Assembly (NCBI GenBank): GCA_963669265.1
Contig: OY769916.1
Location: 3,472,001-3,536,000 of the forward strand
Origin: SZUA-547 sp963669265
GTDB lineage: Bacteria; Pseudomonadota; Alphaproteobacteria; Rhodobacterales; Rhodobacteraceae
Reading direction: 5' to 3'
DNA length: 64,000 nucleotides
Shown here in pieces: positions 17,455-25,407 of this stretch (its first letter is position 1; each line of letters opens with the position of its first letter). Position numbers and translations under genes: made by a program. Under the pieces are notes generated by a model. It was not told the origin of the DNA. It saw only the letters and a list, made by a program, of their open reading frames with translations, and did no database searches.

Positions 17455-18626
17455 TGGCCGGGTTCGGCAATATGCTGGGCATCCGCGCCGCCCTGATGCT
17501 GGGCGCCGGGCCGGTGGCGCTGCCCGCGCCGTTGGAGGCGATGGAGGCGATCAGCGAGATCGAGGTGCGCCAGTCGGCGACCGGCCCCTCCGGTTTCAAG
17601 TTGGTTCTGGATGCGGGTCGCAACGGCCCCCTTGGCTTGTTCGGTCCGCCCTTTGTCGACGACCCGCGGTTCCAGCGCGGCGCGCGGATCGTGGTGACGA
17701 TCTGGAACGGCGTCACTCCGACGCCGATTTTCGACGGCGTGGCGACCAAGACGCAATACATGCCAGGCTCGGGCGAGAACGAAGGACGCTACGTCATTTT
17801 GGGCCGCGACCTGACATGGCTGATGGACAAGGAGGAAAAGCGCGTTCAGCACCCGGCGCAGGACGAAACCGTGATCGCCAACAAGATCGCCGCCTCTTAC
17901 GCCGCGTATGGCGTCGCGCCCTCGGTCTTCCCGCCCTCGGTGGTGGACCCGCCGATCGCGGTGGATCGCACGCCGCAGCAAACCTGCACCGATCTGGCCT
18001 ATCTGAAAGAGATGGCGAAGCGCCACGGCTACAAGGTCTTCATCGATCCTGGCCCTGCGCCCGGAACGAGCCTGCTGTATTTCGGCCCCATGCCGATGCC
18101 CGGCCCGCCGCAAAAGCCGATCTCGGTCAATCTGGGGCCGATGTCGGACGCCTACGACGTCACCGTCTCACATGATGGAGAGACGCTGACATCCGCCCGC
18201 GCTCAGGTGCAGGACCGGGCCACCGGCGCGGTGACGGAGCTGCCATTTCCCGTCTCCAGCAACACGCCGAATTCGGCTTTGCCGGACAGTCTGGCCCGCA
18301 TCGGGCAAACCCGCGAGAAGCAGATCGGCACAAGCGGGTTGAGCATCGCGCAGGTTCTGGGGCGTCTGATGGGCGTCGTGAACGACAGCGCCGAGAATGT
18401 GGTCAAGGTGAAGGGCAAGATCGACAACACCCGCTACAACGACGTGCTGAAACCCTATCGGCAGGCGCAAATACGCGGCATCGGGACGATCTATGACGGG
18501 CTCTACACCGTCGCGGAGGTGCGCCATCGCATCCGGCCCGGCGAATACACCCAAAGCTTCATCCTGCACGGCGACGGACTCTATCCGATAGCGCCGGTGG
18601 TCACTCCGGAGGCGGCGGCGATATGA
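17454..18626 (+). CDS. Baseplate hub protein (gp27 / late control D-like)
   Basis: This 390-residue protein corresponds to the hub half of VgrG, related to phage T4 gp27 and P2 gpD. The signature elements are the N-terminal beta region (SEIEVRQSATGPSGFKLVL), FDGVATKTQYMPG, the segment TCTDLAYLKEMAKRHGYKVF, and the C-terminal YDGLYTVAEVRHRIRPGEYT, which closes the second barrel. A trimer should form the ring through which the spike docks on the tube. The spike is encoded separately by the next gene with an ATGA overlap, whereas many eCIS carry a fused Afp8/Pvc8. The protein has no visible signal peptide. Confidence 0.9.
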   Translation: MAGFGNMLGIRAALMLGAGPVALPAPLEAMEAISEIEVRQSATGPSGFKLVLDAGRNGPLGLFGPPFVDDPRFQRGARIVVTIWNGVTPTPIFDGVATKTQYMPGSGENEGRYVILGRDLTWLMDKEEKRVQHPAQDETVIANKIAASYAAYGVAPSVFPPSVVDPPIAVDRTPQQTCTDLAYLKEMAKRHGYKVFIDPGPAPGTSLLYFGPMPMPGPPQKPISVNLGPMSDAYDVTVSHDGETLTSARAQVQDRATGAVTELPFPVSSNTPNSALPDSLARIGQTREKQIGTSGLSIAQVLGRLMGVVNDSAENVVKVKGKIDNTRYNDVLKPYRQAQIRGIGTIYDGLYTVAEVRHRIRPGEYTQSFILHGDGLYPIAPVVTPEAAAI

Positions 18627-19138
18627 GCACCTGCGACGGACCTCCCTTTCACGGCAAATACCGTGGCACGGTTGAGAACAATATCGACCCGCTTGGGCTG
18701 GGCCGCGTACAGGTCAGCGTGCCCGACGTGACGAATGACGGCGCTTTGGGCTGGGCCATGCCGTGCTTCCCCGGGGCCGGGCCGGGCGTCGGCCTATTCG
18801 CCATGCCGCCCGTCGGCGCCAATGTCTGGGTTGAGTTCGAGCGCGGTCAGCCGGATCTTCCGATCTATGCGGGCGGGTTCTGGGGGGTGGGCGACACGCC
18901 GGCGCAGCCCGGTCCGACCCAGCCCACGACGCGGGTCTGGGCGGGCGACAATTTCCGCATCGAGATTCTGGACGCTCCCGGCCTCGGCGCTTTGACGATG
19001 AGCGTGACGACCGCCGCCGGCGACGCGGTGCTCAGCGCGGACGGCACGGCGATGAAGCTGGAGTTCGCCGGCAACACGGTCAGCCTGGATATGTCCGGCG
19101 TCACCATCAACAACGGCAACCTGAAGGTGCTGCCATGA
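18623..19138 (+). CDS. Spike protein with gp5/VgrG OB-fold
   Basis: This 171-residue protein matches phage baseplate assembly protein V and the OB-fold of T4 gp5/VgrG. The motif GKYRGTVENNIDPLGLGRVQV starts the OB-fold, and WAMPCFPGAGPGVGLFAMPP and ANVWVEFERGQPDLPIYAGGFWG complete it. The C-terminal 60 residues (about 110-171) have alternating beta character consistent with a short beta-helical needle. The protein docks beneath the hub protein from the previous gene and carries the PAAR-like tip encoded by the next gene. All three genes are joined by ATGA overlaps, so hub, spike and tip are probably made in fixed ratio. Confidence 0.92.
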   Translation: MSTCDGPPFHGKYRGTVENNIDPLGLGRVQVSVPDVTNDGALGWAMPCFPGAGPGVGLFAMPPVGANVWVEFERGQPDLPIYAGGFWGVGDTPAQPGPTQPTTRVWAGDNFRIEILDAPGLGALTMSVTTAAGDAVLSADGTAMKLEFAGNTVSLDMSGVTINNGNLKVLP

Positions 19139-19470
19139 CCGCATTCGTCGTCACCATGGGCACGCAGATCACGTGCCCGCATTCAATCCCGGCCACCATC
19201 GCAGCGGGCGGCGCGAAGCTGATGATCGTCGGAACCGCCGCCGCCGTGATGGGCGACAAGGGTCTCGTTTCCGGCTGCCCGTTCACTCTGCCGAACGGCA
19301 AACCGCAGCCTTGCGCGACGGCGGAGCTGACCAAGGCGGCGTCCAAAGTCACCACCGGGGGAACACCGGTTCTGCTGATGAACCCGTCGGACCTCTGCAA
19401 ATCGGGCGATCAGGTGCCGAACGGCCCGGTGATCTGGGCGTCGCCGCAAACCAAGGTGATGGCGAAATGA
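19135..19470 (+). CDS. PAAR-like spike-tip protein
   Basis: This 111-residue protein is likely the tip that sharpens the spike. It is short, Gly- and Ala-rich and hydrophobic, like DUF4280/PAAR-like proteins, with four cysteines in the segments ITCPH, SGCPF, QPCAT and DLCKS that could hold a metal or disulfides. The N-terminal MTAFVVTMGTQITCPH and the following GAKLMIVGTAAAVMGDKG fit a small beta-prism. Position after the spike gene and before gp25, with ATGA overlaps on both sides, supports the assignment. A classical PAAR motif is not visible, so I rank the family assignment as probable. Confidence 0.78.
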   Translation: MTAFVVTMGTQITCPHSIPATIAAGGAKLMIVGTAAAVMGDKGLVSGCPFTLPNGKPQPCATAELTKAASKVTTGGTPVLLMNPSDLCKSGDQVPNGPVIWASPQTKVMAK

Positions 19471-19826
19471 CCTGGTTTTCTTTCCCGTATCGCATCGACA
19501 AGACCGGCCGGACCGCCACGGCGGATCGCGAGGAGCAAATCCGCGACATGGTCGAGTTGATCCTGTTCACCGCCAAGGGGTCCCGCAAAAACCGTCCCGA
19601 ATGGGGCGCCGGGATGCATGAGCTCGTATTCTCGGAAAACGCGCCAGAGATCGCGGCGGCGGCCCAGCACATGGTGCAGGCGGGTCTGCAGCAATGGTTG
19701 GCGGATGTGATCGAGCTTCGCTCCGTCAGGACCGAGGCTGTGGAGAGCACGCTGAAGGTGCAGGTGGCCTATGCGCTGCTGGGCGATCCGCTTGAGCGGC
19801 GCGTGACGGTGGAGGGTCAGTTGTGA
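19467..19826 (+). CDS. Baseplate wedge protein gp25-like
   Basis: This 119-residue protein belongs to the gp25/GpW baseplate family, whose members nucleate sheath assembly at the baseplate. The start at 19467 overlaps the preceding stop. The signature segment is RDMVELILFTAKGSRKNRPEWGAGM, with the conserved NRPEWG step, followed by LVFSENAPE and a C-terminal strand IELRSVRTEAVESTLKVQV. The gene ends in a TGTGA overlap with the J-type baseplate protein, the usual order in phage and eCIS clusters. The length is normal for the family. Confidence 0.93.
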   Translation: MTWFSFPYRIDKTGRTATADREEQIRDMVELILFTAKGSRKNRPEWGAGMHELVFSENAPEIAAAAQHMVQAGLQQWLADVIELRSVRTEAVESTLKVQVAYALLGDPLERRVTVEGQL

Positions 19827-22336
19827 GCGCCCTCCGACAATACTGCGGCGTCTCGCAGCGCCGCCAGCGTGTGGCCGACAGCGACGTGGACATGGGCGGC
19901 GGGCTGGAGCTGAATGGGCTCGATTATGTCGAGGTGATCGACTCCGCCGCGCCCGCCGGCATGGGCCAGCGCCTGCTGGATGTGACCTTCCTGAAGCCGG
20001 ACGGCGTCGCGGCGCTGGACCAGAAGAATTTCACCATCACCGGCGGGGCGCGGATCACCGGGATCAAGATCGACGCGGTGCAGTCGACCGCCGAGCCGGA
20101 GACGCTGCGGTTGGAGTTGAACAAGGCCGGGGATTTCTCGACCTACACGCTTTGGGTGCATGAGACGGACCGGCCGGACGAGGTGCGCCCGAATATGGAC
20201 CGGCGCCTCTCCTGTGTCGAATTCGGCTTCAAGGTGGAATGCCCTTCAGATTTCGATTGCAAGACGCCGGCGCCGCCCGACGCCGCGCGCGCATTCGGGC
20301 CGCCCACGGACTATCTGACCCGCGACTGGGCGGGTTTCCGGCAATTGATGCTGGATCGCATGTCCACGACCCTGCCGGGCTGGAACGAACAGAACCCGGC
20401 CGATTTCGGCGTCACCCTGGTCGAGTTGCTGGCCGACGCCGCGGACAAGGTCAGCTGGTTTCAGGATGCGATCGGCACCGAGGCGTTCTTTGAGAAAGCC
20501 CGCTACCGGCAGTCGCTGACGCGGCATGCGCGGCTTTTGGGCTATCGTCCGGACGAGGGCCAGAACGCCCGCGCCGCGATCGCCGTGACCGCCGCCATCG
20601 ACCGGCTGGGTCCCGACCCCGTGATCACGAAGGGAACGCGGTTCCTGACCGCGCCGAACGGCGCAGGCGCGCCGTCGCCCACGGTTCTGCCGCGCGATCC
20701 AGAGCAGTTCGAGAATCTGATCGCGCGCGGCGCCATCGTGTTCGAGGCGATGGAGGATCTCGCCGATCTGCGCGTAAGCTGCAACGAGATCCGCCTTCAC
20801 AATTGGGGCGATGCCGAGTGTTGCTTGCCAGTTGGCGCGACCGGGGCGCATTTGATTGGCGACCCGGCCGAATTGGGCCTTGAGCAAGGCGATCTTCTGA
20901 TCCTGGAGGAGCGAATTCCATTTGGCGGCGGCCCTGACGATCCGCCCGATCTGACCCATCGCCAGCTTGTGCGGCTGGCGGCGGATCCCGTGGCGCGCCA
21001 CGATCCGGTCTTCGACCTCAAGCTCGCTGAGATCGTCTGGCGCGCCGAGGACGCATTGCGGTTCCCGCTGCCGCTAGATGACGTGGGCGGGCGTCCCTCC
21101 ACCGTCGCGCGCGGCAATATCCTGCTGGCCGACGAGGGGCGCACGATCGACTATGGCGTCAAGGGCGCGGCGGCGGGCGAGGATGAGATCGCCTCGGGAA
21201 GTGAAGCGCGGACCGGCCTTTCGCCGGATGACGGCCCCGGACAGGCGCTGCGGTTCAGGCTGGACGCGGCTGAAGTCGTGCGCGCCGCCCCGTTTCGGGC
21301 GGATGCGGCCCGCGCGCAATCGGCGTCCGCGGCGCTGGCGCCCGAAGGCGAGGTGGTCGCCGCGGTCGGCCTGACGGGCGATGGCGAAAGCTGGAGCGCG
21401 GCGCCGGATCTGCTGGCCTCGGACCGGTTCGCGCCGCATGTCGCGGTGGAGCCTGGGACGACGGACGGCGCGGCCTATCTGCGCTTCGGCGACGGCGTGT
21501 TAGGGCGCGCGCCCAGCGAGGGCGCAGCCTTCACCGCGCGCATCCGTCATGGCGGCGGGCCGCGCGGCAATGTCGGCGCCGCCGCCATCGCGCATCTGGT
21601 CACCGTCGATGGCGCCGGGATCAAGGCGGTGGAGAATCCGCTGCCGGCCGTGGGCGGACGGGCGATGGAAAGCCGCCGCGCCGTGCACGCGGCCGCGCCG
21701 CAATCCTTCCGAACCCTGAAACGGGCGGTGACGGTCGAGGATTACGCCCGCGTCGCCGCCAAGCACCACGCCGTGGCGCGCGCCTATGGCCGCAGGGTCT
21801 GGACCGGCAGCTGGCACACGATCACGCTGGCGATTGATCTTGTGGGCGGCGGCGATGTCGATCAGGCCTTCGAGGACGATTTGCGCGATTTCATCGAGAA
21901 CCACCGGCTGGCGGGCCATGACCTCAACATCGTCTCGCCGATCTACGTGCCGCTCGACATCGTATTTTACGTCTGCGCCCGGCCTGACGCCTATGCGGCG
22001 GAGGTGAGCCGCGACCTCCTGAACCTGTTCTCAGATCAGGATCTGGCGGACGGATCGAAGGGCCTCTTCCACCCCGACGCGCTGAGCTTCGGCGGCGATG
22101 TCGCGTACTCGCCGCTGATCGCACGGGCGATGGAGGTTACGGGCGTCGGCTGGATCGGCACGAAGGACGAAAACGGCGATCCGGTCGGCCATTTCTCGCG
22201 CGCGGATCAATCAGATGTGGATTTCACGGATGACGGCGCGATCCCGATCGCGGCCGGAGAGATCGCCCGCCTCGACAATGACCCGAGCCGGCCCGAAATG
22301 GGCCGTATCCGCTTCATCGTGAAGGGAGGGCGCTGA
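19823..22336 (+). CDS. Baseplate protein, gpJ/gp6-like (Afp11-type)
   Basis: This 837-residue protein resembles the large J-type baseplate wedge proteins of eCIS (Afp11). The start codon is GTG at 19823, overlapping the gp25 stop. The motif WAGFRQLMLDRMSTTLPGW (about residues 165-185), followed by NPADFGVTLVELLADAADKVSWFQ, is the typical opening of the conserved core. Further on, LRFGDGVLGRAPSEGAAFTAR and FRTLKRAVTVEDYARVAAKH match the gpJ pattern. The N-terminal 150 residues form a separate domain that begins with SALRQYCGVSQRR. The protein forms the wedge that transmits the triggering signal from fibres to the sheath. Confidence 0.9.
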   Translation: MSALRQYCGVSQRRQRVADSDVDMGGGLELNGLDYVEVIDSAAPAGMGQRLLDVTFLKPDGVAALDQKNFTITGGARITGIKIDAVQSTAEPETLRLELNKAGDFSTYTLWVHETDRPDEVRPNMDRRLSCVEFGFKVECPSDFDCKTPAPPDAARAFGPPTDYLTRDWAGFRQLMLDRMSTTLPGWNEQNPADFGVTLVELLADAADKVSWFQDAIGTEAFFEKARYRQSLTRHARLLGYRPDEGQNARAAIAVTAAIDRLGPDPVITKGTRFLTAPNGAGAPSPTVLPRDPEQFENLIARGAIVFEAMEDLADLRVSCNEIRLHNWGDAECCLPVGATGAHLIGDPAELGLEQGDLLILEERIPFGGGPDDPPDLTHRQLVRLAADPVARHDPVFDLKLAEIVWRAEDALRFPLPLDDVGGRPSTVARGNILLADEGRTIDYGVKGAAAGEDEIASGSEARTGLSPDDGPGQALRFRLDAAEVVRAAPFRADAARAQSASAALAPEGEVVAAVGLTGDGESWSAAPDLLASDRFAPHVAVEPGTTDGAAYLRFGDGVLGRAPSEGAAFTARIRHGGGPRGNVGAAAIAHLVTVDGAGIKAVENPLPAVGGRAMESRRAVHAAAPQSFRTLKRAVTVEDYARVAAKHHAVARAYGRRVWTGSWHTITLAIDLVGGGDVDQAFEDDLRDFIENHRLAGHDLNIVSPIYVPLDIVFYVCARPDAYAAEVSRDLLNLFSDQDLADGSKGLFHPDALSFGGDVAYSPLIARAMEVTGVGWIGTKDENGDPVGHFSRADQSDVDFTDDGAIPIAAGEIARLDNDPSRPEMGRIRFIVKGGR

Positions 22337-22338
22337 GC

Positions 22339-25300
22339 ATGGCCGACAAGACCTCTCCTTGCGGCGGCGGCGATCACGCCCCGCGCCGACCGGACAACCG
22401 GGCCGGGCTGGAGCAGATCGACTATCGGATCACCACCCAGCCGGAAAGCCATGAGCGGATGACATGGCGGCTGCCGCGTCAGGCGGCGCGCGATCCCGAG
22501 ACGGGCGAGGACCTCTATCCGCTGCGCGCGCTTCGCACCCGCGACCTTTCCGACCCGACGATCAGCCTGATAGACGCCTGGGCGATGGCCTCGGACGTGC
22601 TGTCCTTCTATTCCGAGCGGGTCGCGAATGAGGGCTATATCGGCACCGCCACCCAGCGGCGCAGCGTGCTCGAATTGGCGCGGATGGTGGGGTATGAGCT
22701 GTCGCCCGGCGTCGCCGCCTCCACCCATCTGGCCTTCACGGTGGAATCCTCTGACGACCCCTATCGCATGGTCGAGGTCGGCGAGGGCGTGCAAGCTATG
22801 TCGATCCCCGCCAAAAAGGATGAGCTTCCGCAGATATTCGAGACGGTGGAGGCGATCACCGCGCGGGCGGAATGGAATGAGATCCATGCGCGCACCGAGC
22901 GTCCGCAGAATCTGGCGCTCTATGTCAATCCGGCGGATGACGATGATGCGCTGAACGGCGAGCTCTATCTCTTCGATCTGGATGGCAGTTTCGACGCCGC
23001 CGCGCTGGCGGATTCCGATCTGGTTACGATCACCGCCGAGGCGCAGCTCGCCAATTATCACCCGCTGTCGCGTCGGTTCGATCTGCCGTCCGCGCTCGCC
23101 AAGCGGATTGAAGACGGCCAAACCAACGACCAGATCGCACAGGCGATTTACGCGCTGCCCGTGGATGAGATCTGCCTGCAGGGACTCGGTCTGAATCTTC
23201 GTCCCGGCGCGCGGATGCTGGCGGTGGGTCAGGCGGGCGAGGGCGATGTGACGGCGGCGCCCTTGCGCGTGGTCTCCGCTGAGGAGGACAAGCCTTTCCA
23301 GCTGACCCGCGTGGTGCTGACGCGCAGCGGCAAGGCGCCGGACAAGGTGCGCCGCTCGCCGTTCTTTGCGCTGGCGATCCTGCTGCCGGGCAAGATGCCG
23401 GCCGTAAAACTTCCGCTCGACAGCAAGCAGATCGACACCTATGTGCGCGGGTCCCGCTGGACCGGCGACGGGCTGTCGGCGCTAGTGCAGTCGCAAAACT
23501 GGCAGCGCGCCAAAATGATGACGCTGATCGCCAAGGTGCTCTCGCCGCCCCCTGAAGAGGACGGTGACGACGTTCGGTTGGGCCTGCATGTGATGCGGGA
23601 CAACGCCGGGTTCTTCGGCAATTCGGCGCCGCTTTGGGACACGCTGGATTATGGCGGCGAGGAAACCAAGGAGAACCCACGGCCGAACAAGGGACCGTAC
23701 ACGCGGAACTGGGACAGCGGTTTGGCCCCCAATACGATCTGGATGGACGCGTTGGGCGCCGCCTATCCCGCGCCTGCGCAGGCCTATCTGGAGCGCGAGA
23801 TCAAGGAGATCCAGCCCAACAGCTGGGCGGTGCTGGAGAACGCCAAGGGCGCGACCATCGGGCTGCGCGTCATCCATGCGGCGACGGAGTCCCGCGCCGA
23901 CTATGCGATCACCGGCAAGGCCACCGGCCTCGGTTTTGAGACGGCGGCGGGCGATGCGGTCGATCCGGGCGGGGCGGGAAGCTCCAACATTTACAACAAC
24001 TTCCTGTTCCGCAGTTCACAGATCTATGCGAGCAGCGAGCATATTCCGCTATCGGGCGTGCCGCTGTCGCAGGAGCTTGGCGCGCAGGCGACGGCGATTG
24101 AGCTGGACCGGCTCTATCTGGATCTGGAGCGCGGCCGCCCCGTCTCCGTCTCGGGCGCGCGGCTGGATGCGGAGGGAATTACCGGGCGCGAAACCCAGAT
24201 CATCTCGGAAGTGCAGCATATCGACGGGGTGACCCGGCTGCTGTTCGATGGAGAGACCGCCTATCCCTATGATCGGACCACGGTTCGCCTGAACGCCAAT
24301 GTCGCGCTGGCGACCCATGGCGAACTGGTCGAGGAGGAGCTCGGCTCCGGCGACGCGCGGCTGGCGCATCAGCGCTTCACCCTTGCGAAACCTCCGCTGA
24401 CTTTTGTCTCCGCCGCGAATGAGACCGGTCGCGCATCGACTCTGGAGGTGCGGGTGGCTGGCGTTCTCTGGGCGGAAATCCCAGCGCTGGGGCAGGCGGG
24501 ACCGGACGACGCGGTCTATGAGCTGCGCCTCTCGGATGACGGCGCGAGCCATGTGAAGTTCGGCGACGGCGCGCATGGCCGGCGCCTGCCGACCGGCGAG
24601 CTGAACGTGACCGCGCGCTATCGCAGCGGCATCGGCACGGTCGGCGAGGTGGCGGAGGAGGCGATCTCCCAACTCAAGACCAAGCCCCTCGGCGTGCGTT
24701 CCGTAGTCAATCCGTCGCCCGCCGCCAATGGCGCGGATCGGGAGGTGCTGGAGAGCGCAAAGCTGAACGCGCCCGCCGCGGTGAAGACTCTCGGACGGAT
24801 CGTTTCGCTGACCGATTACGAGGATTTCGCCTCCAGTTTCTCCGGCGTCGGCAAGGCGCAGGTGCGCCAAATCTGGTCCGGCCGGAACAAGGTGGCGCAT
24901 CTGACCGTGGCGCCAGAGACCGACAGCGAGCTGACCGAAAGCAGCACGCTGCTGCGCAACCTGATCGACGCGATCGAAAAAGTGCGCGATCCGGCGCGTC
25001 CTGTGGTCGTCCAACCCTATGGCCGCCGCCTGTTCACCTTAACCGCGTTGCTGAACGTCGATCCCGCTTACCTCTTGGCGGATGTGGAGCTGGCCGCGCG
25101 CGAGATCCTGCAGGACCGCTTTGGTTATGCGGCGCGCCGCCTGGCGCAGTCGGTCAGCGCGGCGGAGGTGATCGCCGCCCTGCATGCGGTCGACGGGGTG
25201 ATCTCGGCCGACCTCGACGCGCTGGCGATCCTGCTGGACGGCGACGTCGTCGGTGGCGGGGGAACGTCGCCAGAGGCGCTTCTGCCCGCCTTACCCGCCC

Positions 25301-25407
25301 GCGGCCCCGGCCAACGCGGCGCCGGCGACGCGTTTTCGCCTGCTGAGCTTCTGACCGTGCTGCCCTCGGCTATTTCCCTCACATCGCAGGAGGCCGCCGA
25401 TGCGTAA
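22339..25407 (+). CDS. Second large J-type baseplate protein (Afp12-like)
   Basis: This 1022-residue protein starts 2 bp after the previous stop and belongs to the putative baseplate-assembly family found after the first J-type gene in eCIS. The N-terminus has IDYRITTQPESHERMTWRLP and DAWAMASDVLSFYSERVANE, typical of these proteins. The C-terminal third repeats the J core, with HVKFGDGAHGRRLPTGEL and AAVKTLGRIVSLTDYEDFA, and ends with a domain that resembles the first J protein in its final 100 residues. Two J-like wedge proteins side by side are normal in compact eCIS. The last 60 residues are low in complexity. The gene overlaps the gpI-like gene by 8 bp. Confidence 0.9.
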   Translation: MADKTSPCGGGDHAPRRPDNRAGLEQIDYRITTQPESHERMTWRLPRQAARDPETGEDLYPLRALRTRDLSDPTISLIDAWAMASDVLSFYSERVANEGYIGTATQRRSVLELARMVGYELSPGVAASTHLAFTVESSDDPYRMVEVGEGVQAMSIPAKKDELPQIFETVEAITARAEWNEIHARTERPQNLALYVNPADDDDALNGELYLFDLDGSFDAAALADSDLVTITAEAQLANYHPLSRRFDLPSALAKRIEDGQTNDQIAQAIYALPVDEICLQGLGLNLRPGARMLAVGQAGEGDVTAAPLRVVSAEEDKPFQLTRVVLTRSGKAPDKVRRSPFFALAILLPGKMPAVKLPLDSKQIDTYVRGSRWTGDGLSALVQSQNWQRAKMMTLIAKVLSPPPEEDGDDVRLGLHVMRDNAGFFGNSAPLWDTLDYGGEETKENPRPNKGPYTRNWDSGLAPNTIWMDALGAAYPAPAQAYLEREIKEIQPNSWAVLENAKGATIGLRVIHAATESRADYAITGKATGLGFETAAGDAVDPGGAGSSNIYNNFLFRSSQIYASSEHIPLSGVPLSQELGAQATAIELDRLYLDLERGRPVSVSGARLDAEGITGRETQIISEVQHIDGVTRLLFDGETAYPYDRTTVRLNANVALATHGELVEEELGSGDARLAHQRFTLAKPPLTFVSAANETGRASTLEVRVAGVLWAEIPALGQAGPDDAVYELRLSDDGASHVKFGDGAHGRRLPTGELNVTARYRSGIGTVGEVAEEAISQLKTKPLGVRSVVNPSPAANGADREVLESAKLNAPAAVKTLGRIVSLTDYEDFASSFSGVGKAQVRQIWSGRNKVAHLTVAPETDSELTESSTLLRNLIDAIEKVRDPARPVVVQPYGRRLFTLTALLNVDPAYLLADVELAAREILQDRFGYAARRLAQSVSAAEVIAALHAVDGVISADLDALAILLDGDVVGGGGTSPEALLPALPARGPGQRGAGDAFSPAELLTVLPSAISLTSQEAADA

